From Lagopus muta (taxonomy: Eukaryota > Chordata > Aves > Galliformes > Phasianidae): DNA of 64,000 nucleotides. The DNA lies in assembly GCF_023343835.1 (NCBI RefSeq), contig NC_064472.1, positions 11,089,469 to 11,153,468 of the forward strand, written 5' to 3'. How positions within the stretch are numbered: position 1 is the first letter of the stretch; each line of letters starts with the position of its first letter. Below, piece by piece: positions 1-10,600 of this stretch. Made by a program: the position numbers and the translations under genes. The notes under the pieces were generated by a model. That model was not told the origin of the DNA. It did no database searches and saw only the letters and a program-made list of their open reading frames with translations.

Positions 1-45
1 TTGGTAGCAGATGGATGTAGGCATGCCTGTTGTGGGAAGTATTTG
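1..45. repeat. left arm of perfect 45-bp inverted repeat
   Basis: Bases 1-45 are the exact reverse complement of 1615-1659. The match may continue beyond the window's left edge. The 1.57 kb between the arms holds a degraded LTR (300-835) and about 780 bp of unidentified sequence. Confidence 0.9.
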
Positions 46-299
46 GAAGTATTTCGTTCAGTGAATCTAGCTGAGGGCAGGGAGCTGCTAAGGACCATCT
101 TCTCAGCTGCACGTAACTGGATAGAGGTAACAGCAAAGAAGCAGCAAAAGACTGCCTTCTCCAAATCTCCCAATCCAATAACTGTTTTTCTTCTGTCCCA
201 AGTCTTTTATTTAGCAAAAGTTGCAACTAATGGCTCATAAAGATAACAGTGAATCAGCAGAAGTCCTCAAGAACCTAGAAAAATTTTAGTTTTGAGTTG

Positions 300-835
300 T
301 CTGCAGTGGTTTAATCCAGCAGGTGGTTGAGGACCACAAAATTGTTCACTCACTCCCCCACTTTCCCATGCAACAGGGGAGAGAACCCAGAAAAACAAAG
401 TAGAACTAGTGGGTAGAGATAAATATACTTAGTAAGATAGAGAAAAGGAGGAGGATAATGATTATGACAAATACACACACACACATATATACAACAGTGC
501 ATCAGAAGTGATGCATAATCGATTGCTCACCACCAACCAATCAATGCCCAGCTAGCCCACTGGTAGTGGAAGAGAGATGAATTACCACCACCTTCAGTAC
601 TCCTTCTTCATGATGTCATATGGTATGGAATATCCCTTTGGCCAGTTGAAGTCAGATGTCCTGATTCTGTCCCCTCCCAGCTCCTTGGGCCCTTTGCTAT
701 GAATGGCCTTGGCTCTGTACACTGCTTGGCAGCAACTGTAAACATTGGTGTATTATCAACATCGTTCCTCCCAGAACCAAAACTTAGCAGCATACCAGAC
801 ACTATGAAGCAAACAATTCCATCCCAGCTGCCTTT
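300..835 (-). mobile_element. eroded avian endogenous-retrovirus LTR, solo
   Basis: Read on the plus strand this segment follows, in order, the complement of a widespread bird ERV LTR as I remember it: a GTGGTTTAATCCAGCAGG block, a CTCACTCCCCCAC block, a poly-purine/AT stretch, GATGTCATATGGTATGGAAT, GTCCCCTCCCAGCTCCTTGG and a GTATTATCAACATCGTTC block. The LTR therefore points leftward. It is diverged, its ends are indistinct, and no retroviral gene lies beside it, so it is a solo relic. Short open frames inside it are not genes. Family assignment needs a repeat-library search. Confidence 0.6.
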
Positions 836-1614
836 AGATTAGGCATCTGATGGCAGCCTTGATATTTAACAACTTGTCATTTCTCCCACGTTTTCCTCCC
901 CAAACCCAGACATTCCTGCTTATAACAGTGGTTGCCCACTTTGAATGTGGAGCAGCTACTGCTCATCCTCATGGCTCTCATTGCTACCTCCTCTACACCT
1001 GTGGAACAGACCACTGTAATACCGCTATGCTCACATGTCTCAGGCCTTGATTCTGTGGGCATTCAGGAGATATCTGCATTTGTCCATTACGAGAAAGGAG
1101 GGATCAATCAATTACAGAAACATGCAGCATCTTTGTGTGAGCTCCTATTTTCTGCCACCTGCAGGTATAAAGACTGTGGAGCCTGTAGTGCTGGGTGCAC
1201 TCAACAAACCCTTGCAAGAAGTGGAGAAACTCCAACTCATTTCTCAATTCAATTCATCGCTGTCTCTTAGACCACCTACTTAGGATGCTGCTCCAGGGGC
1301 TGGAGTGCTCCTTTGTGAAGCATGAAGCAGAACTTCCTGCAACAACCACAGGGTGTTGTGAGCCTGAACCTACGGATGAAGCATGGATGGAGCTGGGTAA
1401 CGAGGCGTAAACTCATGGTGCTCTCTATACAAGCTGAAATGCTTAACAGAGATCCCTGTGCTCCTGGGCTGCAGGTCAAGGAACTGAAATAGTGTGACTA
1501 CATTTCTGGGCAGCACAAATAAGCTATATTAGCAAATCTTGAGTACTGAAAGAATACAGAGGTGGGAGTGGAATGAACATACAATAACAATGAGTAAACA
1601 ATTGCTAATGAAAA
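836..1614. other. unidentified sequence between LTR and inverted-repeat arm
   Basis: About 780 bp, somewhat GC-richer than its surroundings, with overlapping open frames on the plus strand (for instance 932-1270) that show no domain, signal peptide or splice context. It may belong to an old mobile element bracketed by the inverted repeat, but I recognise none. Confidence 0.3.
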
Positions 1615-1659
1615 CAAATACTTCCCACAACAGGCATGCCTACATCCATCTGCTACCAA
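1615..1659. repeat. right arm of perfect 45-bp inverted repeat
   Basis: Exact reverse complement of 1-45; identity stops at 1615 on the inner side. Its outer neighbour (from 1660) has no visible counterpart because the window begins at the other arm. Could be terminal repeats of an unrecognised element or a local inverted duplication. Confidence 0.9.
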
Positions 1660-4413
1660 GGAGCTAAAGTGCATCTGCTTGGTCTGAGGCAGTAAGATGC
1701 CATCTATTTCATAGGAAATAAGCACCGTGACCTGCTACATTTTCCCTCTTGATTTTAATGATCTTTTTCATGTTGGAATATCAAATATCAAAATACATGA
1801 ATGATGAGGATGCATCTAGAATGATTAGACAAAAATCACAGGGACTGGAAACAAAACACCAGGGACAACAGATGTAAGAGATGCCATTTATTGAAGCTTG
1901 AAACAAGTAATCATAGTCTGCTTTTTAAACCTTGAAATGTTAGAGCAAGCAGTGAATGTGCCAAATACGGACCTTTCCTGAGCAACCTGCTGAAGCTGAT
2001 GTGTCTCAGGCTAATATGATAATATAATGATATTATGCCTCAGCTCTCGATACTCCATTCAGTTTTAAGTATAGCGACCATCTGGGTTAGGATCATAAAT
2101 CCACATTTACTTAAAAAGAGATATGTCATAAGAAATTAATTTTTCTAAATGAACGAGAGAGGACTAAATGCTGTTAGCATAAAGGAGATATTAAGCTGAT
2201 GAGTGCAATGTAAAATACAGCAATGGGCGCTGCTCTATTAAAATAGTTCATGTTATTATCACAGTCTTTTCCCTACAGTTTTAAGTTGAACAACAGCGAC
2301 AACTGTGCTATCCCAGGTAGAATGATTATTTCCATTAATGTTCATGATATGACTTACTTTCATTCAGTTTCAAATGAAGTAACAACTCCCTGAATAAAAC
2401 TATGAAGACAGACTTGTTTTTTGTCCACACTGGCTATAAGGAGCACTGAAAAGCCCAACTGAACCCCATGGCATCCTTCCTCCCACCTGCACCATCTTCA
2501 CGCAGCCAGCTCCCTTCTCATTAGCCCCCATGACTGGTGGTCCCTCTGCTGACCTCCAGTATGCATTCCTCGTGACCGTCAGTCAGTTTTGTTTGGCCAT
2601 CAGACAACTGCCTCCATACTCCACATACTTCAGTATTTTTATGTCCTGTGCAACATGAACCAACCTGATTTCTATTGTTCAATGGGCCAATTCAGGACCT
2701 CAGAAGGACACAAGCACCTGTAATACTGAAAAAACAATATGCCTGGCATTGGCCAGCAACACCATGGATATGTATTGTTTAAGAGTGCGTGCCCGTAGGC
2801 CTGCACGCACATGCACCTCTGTAAGTCATCCCCCATGTCTATTGTACTAGCACCATGTTTTTAACAGTGGATTTTAAGTTTTATCAGCACCTATAACTGG
2901 GGTTACATTGCCATCACAGAGATTAGTAAATCTAATCTTACCATGCTGCGTATCCTAAACTCCCAGATACTTCAAGTGAAGAAGTGAACCCTTATCCAAA
3001 GGCCACAAACCCACAAAAAAGGGCAATTAGACTTATGGTCTTCTGTATTAAGTTAATACAACAAAGCCAGGCCCAAGTGTTTTGATTAACTTCCATACAG
3101 GTTTGTGTAGAAATAGGACTATTAGCTAGTCATAGCTCTGTAAGCTCAGTGACACTTCAGTTCATGGCTATGTATTTCACTCTGCATTGTATAAGATAAG
3201 ACATTTCCCTGTATTACAATCTCAAATTGTCCAAGGTAGTTAGGGAATAAATCTGAGATATTCAGAAGAGTATGAAGACTCAAGGTGTCCAACTTCTACT
3301 GAATTTCAAGCTAATTGCTAGGCTCTGTCTACCTCTGTTGAAAATGCCCAGATATGCTTTGAAGAATCCAGTCTGGCCCCCCTAGCAGTTGTTCTGCCAT
3401 TTCCTTCAATAGCAAAGAACTATTTGCCTAGAGCTGTCTTAATGGCTGAGGTCCAGAATTGTGCTATGCAGATACTCTGGCTCTCAGGTTCCTAAAAAGG
3501 TGTTACCTTTTGCTATGATTACTGATAGATAGGGGGGAAAAATTTTCTGTGAGTAACAATAACATGGATGTGATTTTATGCTCTTCAAGGAGCTATTGGG
3601 TTAAACAGTACTGCTATCTCAGATAAATAATTCACACTGATACTCAGTACATTCATATGGGAGATGCAAAAAGCTTTGCTTTCATAGAAGAAAGGAATGT
3701 TGCTTAAAACACATTTGGGAAATTCCAATTTTGATGGGTTGTTATAGGTTACAACAAGACAATTGCAGTAGGAGAAAACTGGTCAGGACAGGCTGTTTCT
3801 GAGGTATCCTTTAGATGTTCAGTCAAGGAATAAGTGAACAATTTTTCTTTTAAAAAATAACTTTTTTTTTTTTTTTTGCTGTACGGCCTGCACATCAATA
3901 ATAACAAAACTCTGCTTTTAATTTTTTAAGAACTGAAGTGTGCAAATGATTGAGAGGAACACTGCCACTTCACCTCATTTGTTTAAAATAAAAAAGAATA
4001 TAAAAATGAGTGAGAACACGGGGATCTGGCCCACAGCGCAAGTCTGTGTTGGCTGCCCCATCATCCTTCATTGGGCTCACGAGTTAGGTGGTGCTGCTGT
4101 TTCAAGCTGGTTTTGGAAAAAAGATGGAAGAGAGCAAGCAAAACATTAATTAAAAAGAATTATTCCAAGCTTGTCTATAGCCTCTATGCATGCCTAAGTA
4201 CTAACTGATGGCACATTGCAAATTATGTTACAAATCTTGGACTTCTACAGATAAGAAATTGAAGCAGTAAATTAGGACTGGTAACCCTAAGGAAAGTGTT
4301 TTCCCAGCTGTGATCACAGATTTTCATTTATGTTGGACGGTTCAGAAAAACACACAAAGACACATAAAACTTGTAAACAGAAGCCCTATTGAAATTAACT
4401 AGCTAAAAAGCAG
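1660..4413. other. ADAMTS12 3' UTR and downstream intergenic DNA
   Basis: From 4413 down to at least about 3895 this is probably the 3' UTR. Further left is AT-rich DNA without exons or clear repeats, apart from a 16-base T run at 3862-3877 and a GC-richer patch around 2440-2600. No neighbouring gene was recognised. Confidence 0.5.
3917..3922 (-). promoter_or_regulatory. candidate polyadenylation signal ATTAAA of ADAMTS12
   Basis: ATTAAA on the minus strand about 490 nt after the stop codon, followed by a T/G-rich stretch (minus-strand TTTTGTTATTATTGATGTG) that could serve as downstream element. A canonical AATAAA occurs only much further on, near 1886-1891. Which is used cannot be told from sequence alone. 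Confidence 0.35.
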
Positions 4414-4646
4414 CTAGTGCTGAGCAGCTTGGCTGTTGTTTTCTTGGTTCTGAGGTGACTTTCTTCTAGATTTAGCATAATGTTGTTTGAGGCCTCGCTG
4501 ATCCCAGTATTTTGCTTTGTTACGAATTCGGGGATGGTTACATGTGGAGCAGCACTGCAATTGTATTGAAGGCACCAAGCACTTGCCAATGCCTCTCAGC
4601 CTCTGGCAGAAGTGAATTGACAGTTGATCTTTGCTGCAGGGGAGGC
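4414..4646 (-). CDS. ADAMTS12: ADAMTS12 last coding exon (human exon 24 equivalent): PLAC domain and C-terminus
   Basis: 233 nt including the TAG stop at 4414-4416, entering in phase 1. Acceptor is CTATACCGTAG|GC with a good pyrimidine tract upstream. It encodes [35 protein letters not shown] and then a basic, glutamine-rich tail ([20 protein letters not shown]). The six cysteines in CxnCxnCxnCCxxC spacing identify the PLAC (protease and lacunin) module that ends ADAMTS12. It is easily missed because it is short and lacks an in-frame Met. Confidence 0.93.
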
Positions 4647-7600
4647 CTACGGTATAGAAAAAGAGAAGAATAATCTGTATTTTGCTGACAAATCATCTGC
4701 ATGTCAAGAATCTTAAAATGCCTTATGACAGCTTTCTCCTCCTTCATATTACTGGTTAACCTGAGTCTTCTGAAAGTCTAGGATATCCAAATGGAAAGGT
4801 CATAGCAAATTTCACATGGCCTTCTGCCTTGGAAAATGAAGTGCTTTTTAATTATTGGTCAGTGGGGTTTCACTTTTGCAGCAGACAGAGTTGGTTTATA
4901 GTTTTCACTTTATCATTTCTGCTTTTTAGAACTGTCAGAAAGATTCAGTGACAATGATTTACATGCCTGGTACACATTTTGGTCCTCCACATTTTTTAAA
5001 GAGTGTATTTAAGACAGGCCAAAGAGCTGCAGCGTGCTACAGAGCAATGCAGGGCAGGCAGAAAGAGCATAAACAAGGCACAAGCAACTACAGGTTCAGC
5101 TTGACTCTACTTTCTGCAGCACTAAAATAAGCCAGAGACTGCTAACATCTGTAATATGGTGCTGACAGCTCTTCTTTAATAAACTGAGACATATCAGATT
5201 TGGTTAGGAATTAGAAAATCTGAGAAGCAATAGCTGAAGAAAGGTCAAGGTCTGCAAAAGCAGAAAGGTGGTGGATTAGCTGAATGCAGAATTTTTTCAA
5301 CAAACTCCTCAGTACCAGAACTGAAAAAAAACAATGAAACTAGTAAAAGGGGGCTTACAACAGTCAGGATGACTTTCCACAACAGACTGCAAACTTCTGG
5401 AACTCGCTGCCAGAAGAGGTGGTAGGAACAGAGAGTATCAGAGTTTCAAAAAAGGAGTTTCACAGAAGAAGTTACATAAATTTAAACGAAAAGAATCAGG
5501 ATAGTGCGCTTCTATTTGTCCTCCTATATCAGTTGGGAATGCTGGAGGTAAAGCCAGGAAATAAGCCACAGAGAAGCACTCAGCAAATGTAGTTTCCCTA
5601 AGTGAGACCTCCTAATGTCATTCCGGGAGACAAAATATGGTGCTGTATGCACCACTGGCCTGCCCACTAGGATATTTCCTATGCTTCGTTGGCCTGTTTA
5701 CAGAAGTAACTATTAACTAATCTGCAAGGGTACTATTTATCTGAGTCTGTCTTTTCAAATATGAGAGGGATAAGAGATAAGCAGACCAATTCAACCCTAG
5801 GGCAAAACGTGCTCAAGATCTTTGAACAGCAGGGGGAATCATATATCACCCTCAGTTGCATGCCATATCTGCATTACCCTCAGGAGCCAATCTCTTGTCT
5901 CTTCATCAGACTGCACCCTCACTATAGACTTTCTAAGAGGGAAGAATCCTCCTCAAAAAGGTCTATGAAGGCTATTCCAGCAGGCATCTGAGCTGCCGCT
6001 GTGCTCACCCTTAGGATACCTGTTGGACACTGCAGTACACAGACTATGGAGCTCCAGGTTTTTCTACACTTTGTATTTGTCATAAACATGGATAAAGATT
6101 CTTGTTTGTGTTTTCTTTCCCCTTCTGCTACAGTTTTTCTTTTTTCTGGACAATAATTATCTGAAGGAGTTTTGTTCTCTCTGTCTCTTCACTTTGAAGA
6201 TACACACGTCCCACTCTCTGGGACACTGAATTCAAAGCAGAGTCTGTGTTCACTGCTAGTCAGATTTTTCTTACGGTGTCTTTCTTACTTTGCTTGCTTG
6301 TACTCCTTGTTTAGAATTTGCAGAGCCTATAAGGTTGTCTATCTTAAGAAACAGCATCTGTTTGTACTCATGGCACTTCCTTCTACAGGCCTTGAAAGCA
6401 GCCGGTGAACTACGTAAAACCCACCAATGCAGGCAGACCCATTCATTTAGCTGCAGCACTGTAAATCATGGGTGCATGCTCAGAAAGCCCCATCACAGCA
6501 ACACAAGGCAAGGACCGGAGAATACAGCATGATTCTGGCAACGGTGTAGCTGAGTAGTAACTAACCTATAATTACTGTACATGTAGCATTCACAGCAAGC
6601 TCACGGACTCCCGGCTTTTCCAACACCTCAGAACAAACACAGAGCTACTGGGAAGCTGTCTGCTGCCAGCACATTATCATACCTGCACTTTTTCTGCATG
6701 CTCGCTGATTGCACTGCTGATGCTCTGATGGCTTGGGCTTATCCACACACATACTGTCATCTTCTGTTTCATCGGTTTCTATATTCCTGCACTTCACGGT
6801 TCTTTGCTGAATGCCTCCTCCACAGGAAACAGTGCACTGAAAAAAAGTCATTTTAACACTATAAAGTATTTCTAAGTGGGAGTTGTGTAATATATCAACA
6901 CGTGAGCTGTAGTGAAATGGAAAGCTAAAAAAACATACGATTCAGAAATAAGGACAATAAATACTTTGTGTACTAAATTCTCTACCTAGACACCTATCAA
7001 TATGGCTAGATTTGTCAGTATACAATGGAGAGAGAAACAGAACAAATTCAGCACTTAGGAATGTACAACCAGGGTGACAGGAATACTTTCTGCACAGGAG
7101 GATGGTCTGAAATGGAAATACTATAAAGACAGTAGTAATCCAAATTAGTATTGCAAACTGACAATTTTGTTAATCTGTGAATAATACAATTCGTGTATTT
7201 TTCATGAGTTGTTTTAAACATGAATAATCCACATCAAGTATAACGCTAGGTCTAGAAATGACCAAGCTTAAGATTTCAGAAAAGCTCAATGAGAAGCTTT
7301 TTTCTTTGGTGACACTTACATTGTGGTTACCCTTAATTTCTAACAACAAAACAACTACCACCTGCTTGTTCTGGTGACACTGCTACTCTGAAAATTTACT
7401 TAATTCTTCATATACCCCAGAGCTTATGAGAATTCCAATGAATGTTTAATTCTTGCCCTCTTCAGATAAGCAGTGGCCAGCAAGGTAAACAGTTCAATAG
7501 ATGTAGCTAGTGCCAGCTAATGAAGTGCAAGAGGTGAAGACAGGCTCATTAATTTTGCTGCAAATCACCCTATTTGTAATGTACACCTCTGTGTGTAAGA

Positions 7601-10600
7601 CACAATATAACTGGTGTGAAACACACAGAAAGAGATCTTGGTTACTCATGTAGCAAATTTAGATTCATGTTTTTTAAGTAAATTATAGTACATGGAATTA
7701 ATGGAGCTGTAAAATTTTGGTATTCAGTTGCTTATTTTATGCATTTCCCAACTTTTTCACTTCCCTGTTTATCAGAGTTGAAGCCACTACATCACACTGT
7801 TAACCCATATGAAGGCTTTCTGTCAAAAATAACCCTCAAGAATTTTTCAGTGTTAAATGATTCTCCAATATTTTCTTATTTGTGGTTTCTGGTTTTTGAT
7901 GTTGTTTCACTGCTCTCTTCTGCTGACAGGAATGCTTCTAATGTATGAACATGTTTATTAAGGAAACTGAAATATTTATTAGATGTACCAGTTTGTTTAT
8001 ATATGTATCTATATATATATATATATACACATATTTAAAACCATTTATTCCAGATACATGAAAGTTCTCCAAACAAATATACCATCATCATCAATTAGAT
8101 TTCCAGAATCCAAAATAGGAGGCAATGTATCAAAATTTAAAATCTCTGCTTGTGTAGACAGTTGCGATATGCCATAAAGTTTCCTTCGGAATATCGTTCC
8201 CAGCTCACCCTTGCTTCCAGTTTCCAAACACGAAAACCTTAAAGTAAGTGGGAAGGCTCTGAAAGCACAGACAGATCAAACAGTCTAGCTGTACTTGGAA
8301 GGATTCAGCTAGGCTTGCATCAAAGACAATTCAGGTTTTCCTTGCCTCTAAAAAGACAGCAAACGCTGAAGCTACAACAGGCCGCCTTTTATCTACATAG
8401 TGTGTACTCAGAGCTTCTTTGTATCCACCAGGTGAAAGGATTTTCTCTTGGGTTTCATATCAATTGTTCTGAATTGTAGTGTATCAAGACAAAGCTTGCT
8501 TGTTATGACATAACAAGCGATGGAAATTTGCCAAATTGAGGAGAAACTGCTGAAGGTTGGCCATAGGCCACTGTGAAGAAGTTTAAGAGGAAATAAAGGG
8601 GATGAAGTAGGTGGTTGTACAGACCACACAGACCTGAAGGGACATTAGCATATATTAATGAATTCTTAGAAAATTATGAATATATATGCTGTTTTCAAGA
8701 AATGTGCTGCAAATGTACGTCTTAATGTTTAAATGTAGAATGTGAATTCTAAGAGCATGCATTTGATTTGCATGGTATAGATATCAAGAATAAAGAAATG
8801 CCTGTTTTCTTGACACATAGCTGGTCATTTTCTTGAAATTTTACCTCTTTATTAAGCACAACCATGTTTTGTTAATCAGTGTCTTTCAGTAAAAATATCA
8901 AATGAGCAAGGGAAGAGTATTAATGGTAAGTCATTCTTCTTGAGAGAACTAAGAACAAACAATCCCAAAACATGAATCACTTGAAGGAACCGAGGTTGGC
9001 TGGATCTGGAAAGTTTGGTTCTATTCTAAAGAGATCTCCCATTGTAAGCCCATTTGTCCAGTTTTACAACAACTTCTCCTACAAAGACAGCAGAGAAAAC
9101 TGGGGCTCTTCAGCCTTGGGAAGGCTGCAAGGTGATCTGGTAGCCGTTCAGTTATCTAAAGGAGAGCTTCTTTAGCAGGGCCTATGGAGACAGGACATGA
9201 GGAAGTGGCTTCAACCTTAAAGAGGGTAGATTTAGTTTAGATACAAAGAAACAGTCTGTTGCAGTGAGGCTGGTGAGGCACTGGAAGATGTACCTAGTGT
9301 GATTGATACCCCATCTCTAGATACTTTCAAGGTGAGGCTGGATAAGGCCCTGGACAAACTGATCCAACTGTGGTGTCCCTATTCATTGCAGGGGAGTTGG
9401 ACTAGATGGCCTTCAGAGGAACCCACCAATTCTAAAGATTCTAAGATTCTATGAGAATTTATTCTTTCTACTGGTACCAACACTCAAACACAAGCAGGTA
9501 ATTAATTGTTTGTCTGATCCCTGTCCTCTTTTTCACCTTAACTGTGGTCAAATCTTTAAATAACATCAACAGTTTAAATATGACCAAATTTCACAGAATT
9601 ACAGAATCAGAAGGCTTGGATATCATCTAGTTTCCCTCTGCTAAAGCAGGCTACCTATGGTACATTGCACAGGAAAGCATCCAGTCAGGTCTTGAATTGA
9701 ATACCTTCACAGGAGACTCCACAGCCTCCACGGGCAGTCTTCTCAGTGCACTGTCAAAAAGTTCTTCCTCATGTTTGTATGGAACTCCCTGTGTACCAGT
9801 TTGTGCTCTTTGCCCTTTGTCCAACCCGTGAACACAAATACAACACAGAAGAAACTGAATCCTACCAAACCCCAGTCTGGTTAATCCACTGAGTACAAGA
9901 TCGCCTGTTACATGATGCAATGGAATTGGGTCTTTTTGTCCAGTCACAATTGCCTCCTTTTGGGCAGCAGATGTGTCATTTTTGCTGGCCACCACCACAT
10001 GACCTTGAACACTATCAAAAGAGGTGCACAAACTCGTGAGGAGAGAGATAGGAAGGAATAAGAACCCTGAAAAAGGCCACAAAGACAGCAGTGTTCTTCA
10101 GTTAGAAATGTGGATCCACAGGTAACAAGAAGCAAATCACTGACCCATTTAATTTGGAAAGGTGCAGAGGCTAGGTTGCATGCCACATCCTACAATTCAG
10201 TTATGAAGAGAAGATTTGCACAGAGAAATTTATTTCATTGTATGTTTCGAAATAGACAGGGAACGAGCCATGATTGGTCCAAAACACTTGGGAGAAAACT
10301 GTTCCTGACACGTATTAATGGAAATAATATAAGACGGAAGTGGCAACACAGAATTGCTCACGTAACACCAATAGCAACAGCAATTTCTGCAAGTCATGTG
10401 CCTGTAAGATTAAACTGCAATATTTATAGAAGATAGTACATCTTCATGAGATGCAACACCTCATTTTTATGAGGCAGTTAGGGACATTAAAATTCACTCA
10501 GTGCAAACAATATATTAGGTACAGAATGGCAATAAAAAGTGTCATGCAAAGACAAGACAAGTTTTTCAAGCATTTTTGTGTCCCTTTCCTGTTATTACTT

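Noticed and set aside
608..802. 64-codon minus-strand open frame
   Set aside because: Lies wholly within the degraded LTR, in a non-coding part of that element.
932..1270. 112-codon plus-strand open frame with many cysteines
   Set aside because: No signal peptide, domain or splice context, and several overlapping frames of similar length cover the same bases; likely chance in a GC-richer patch.
7308..7372. Possible small minus-strand exon ending in a GTAAGT donor (CHQNKQ...GNHN), considered as the missing TSR exon
   Set aside because: Only about 20 codons with a single cysteine and no CGGG or PGGxCDW motif; the resemblance to GNWD at its end is probably chance.
9651..10082. 143-codon minus-strand open frame
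   Set aside because: Its C-terminal half is the CR1 3' UTR at 9591-9828 read on the element's own strand; the N-terminal half has no recognisable domain.
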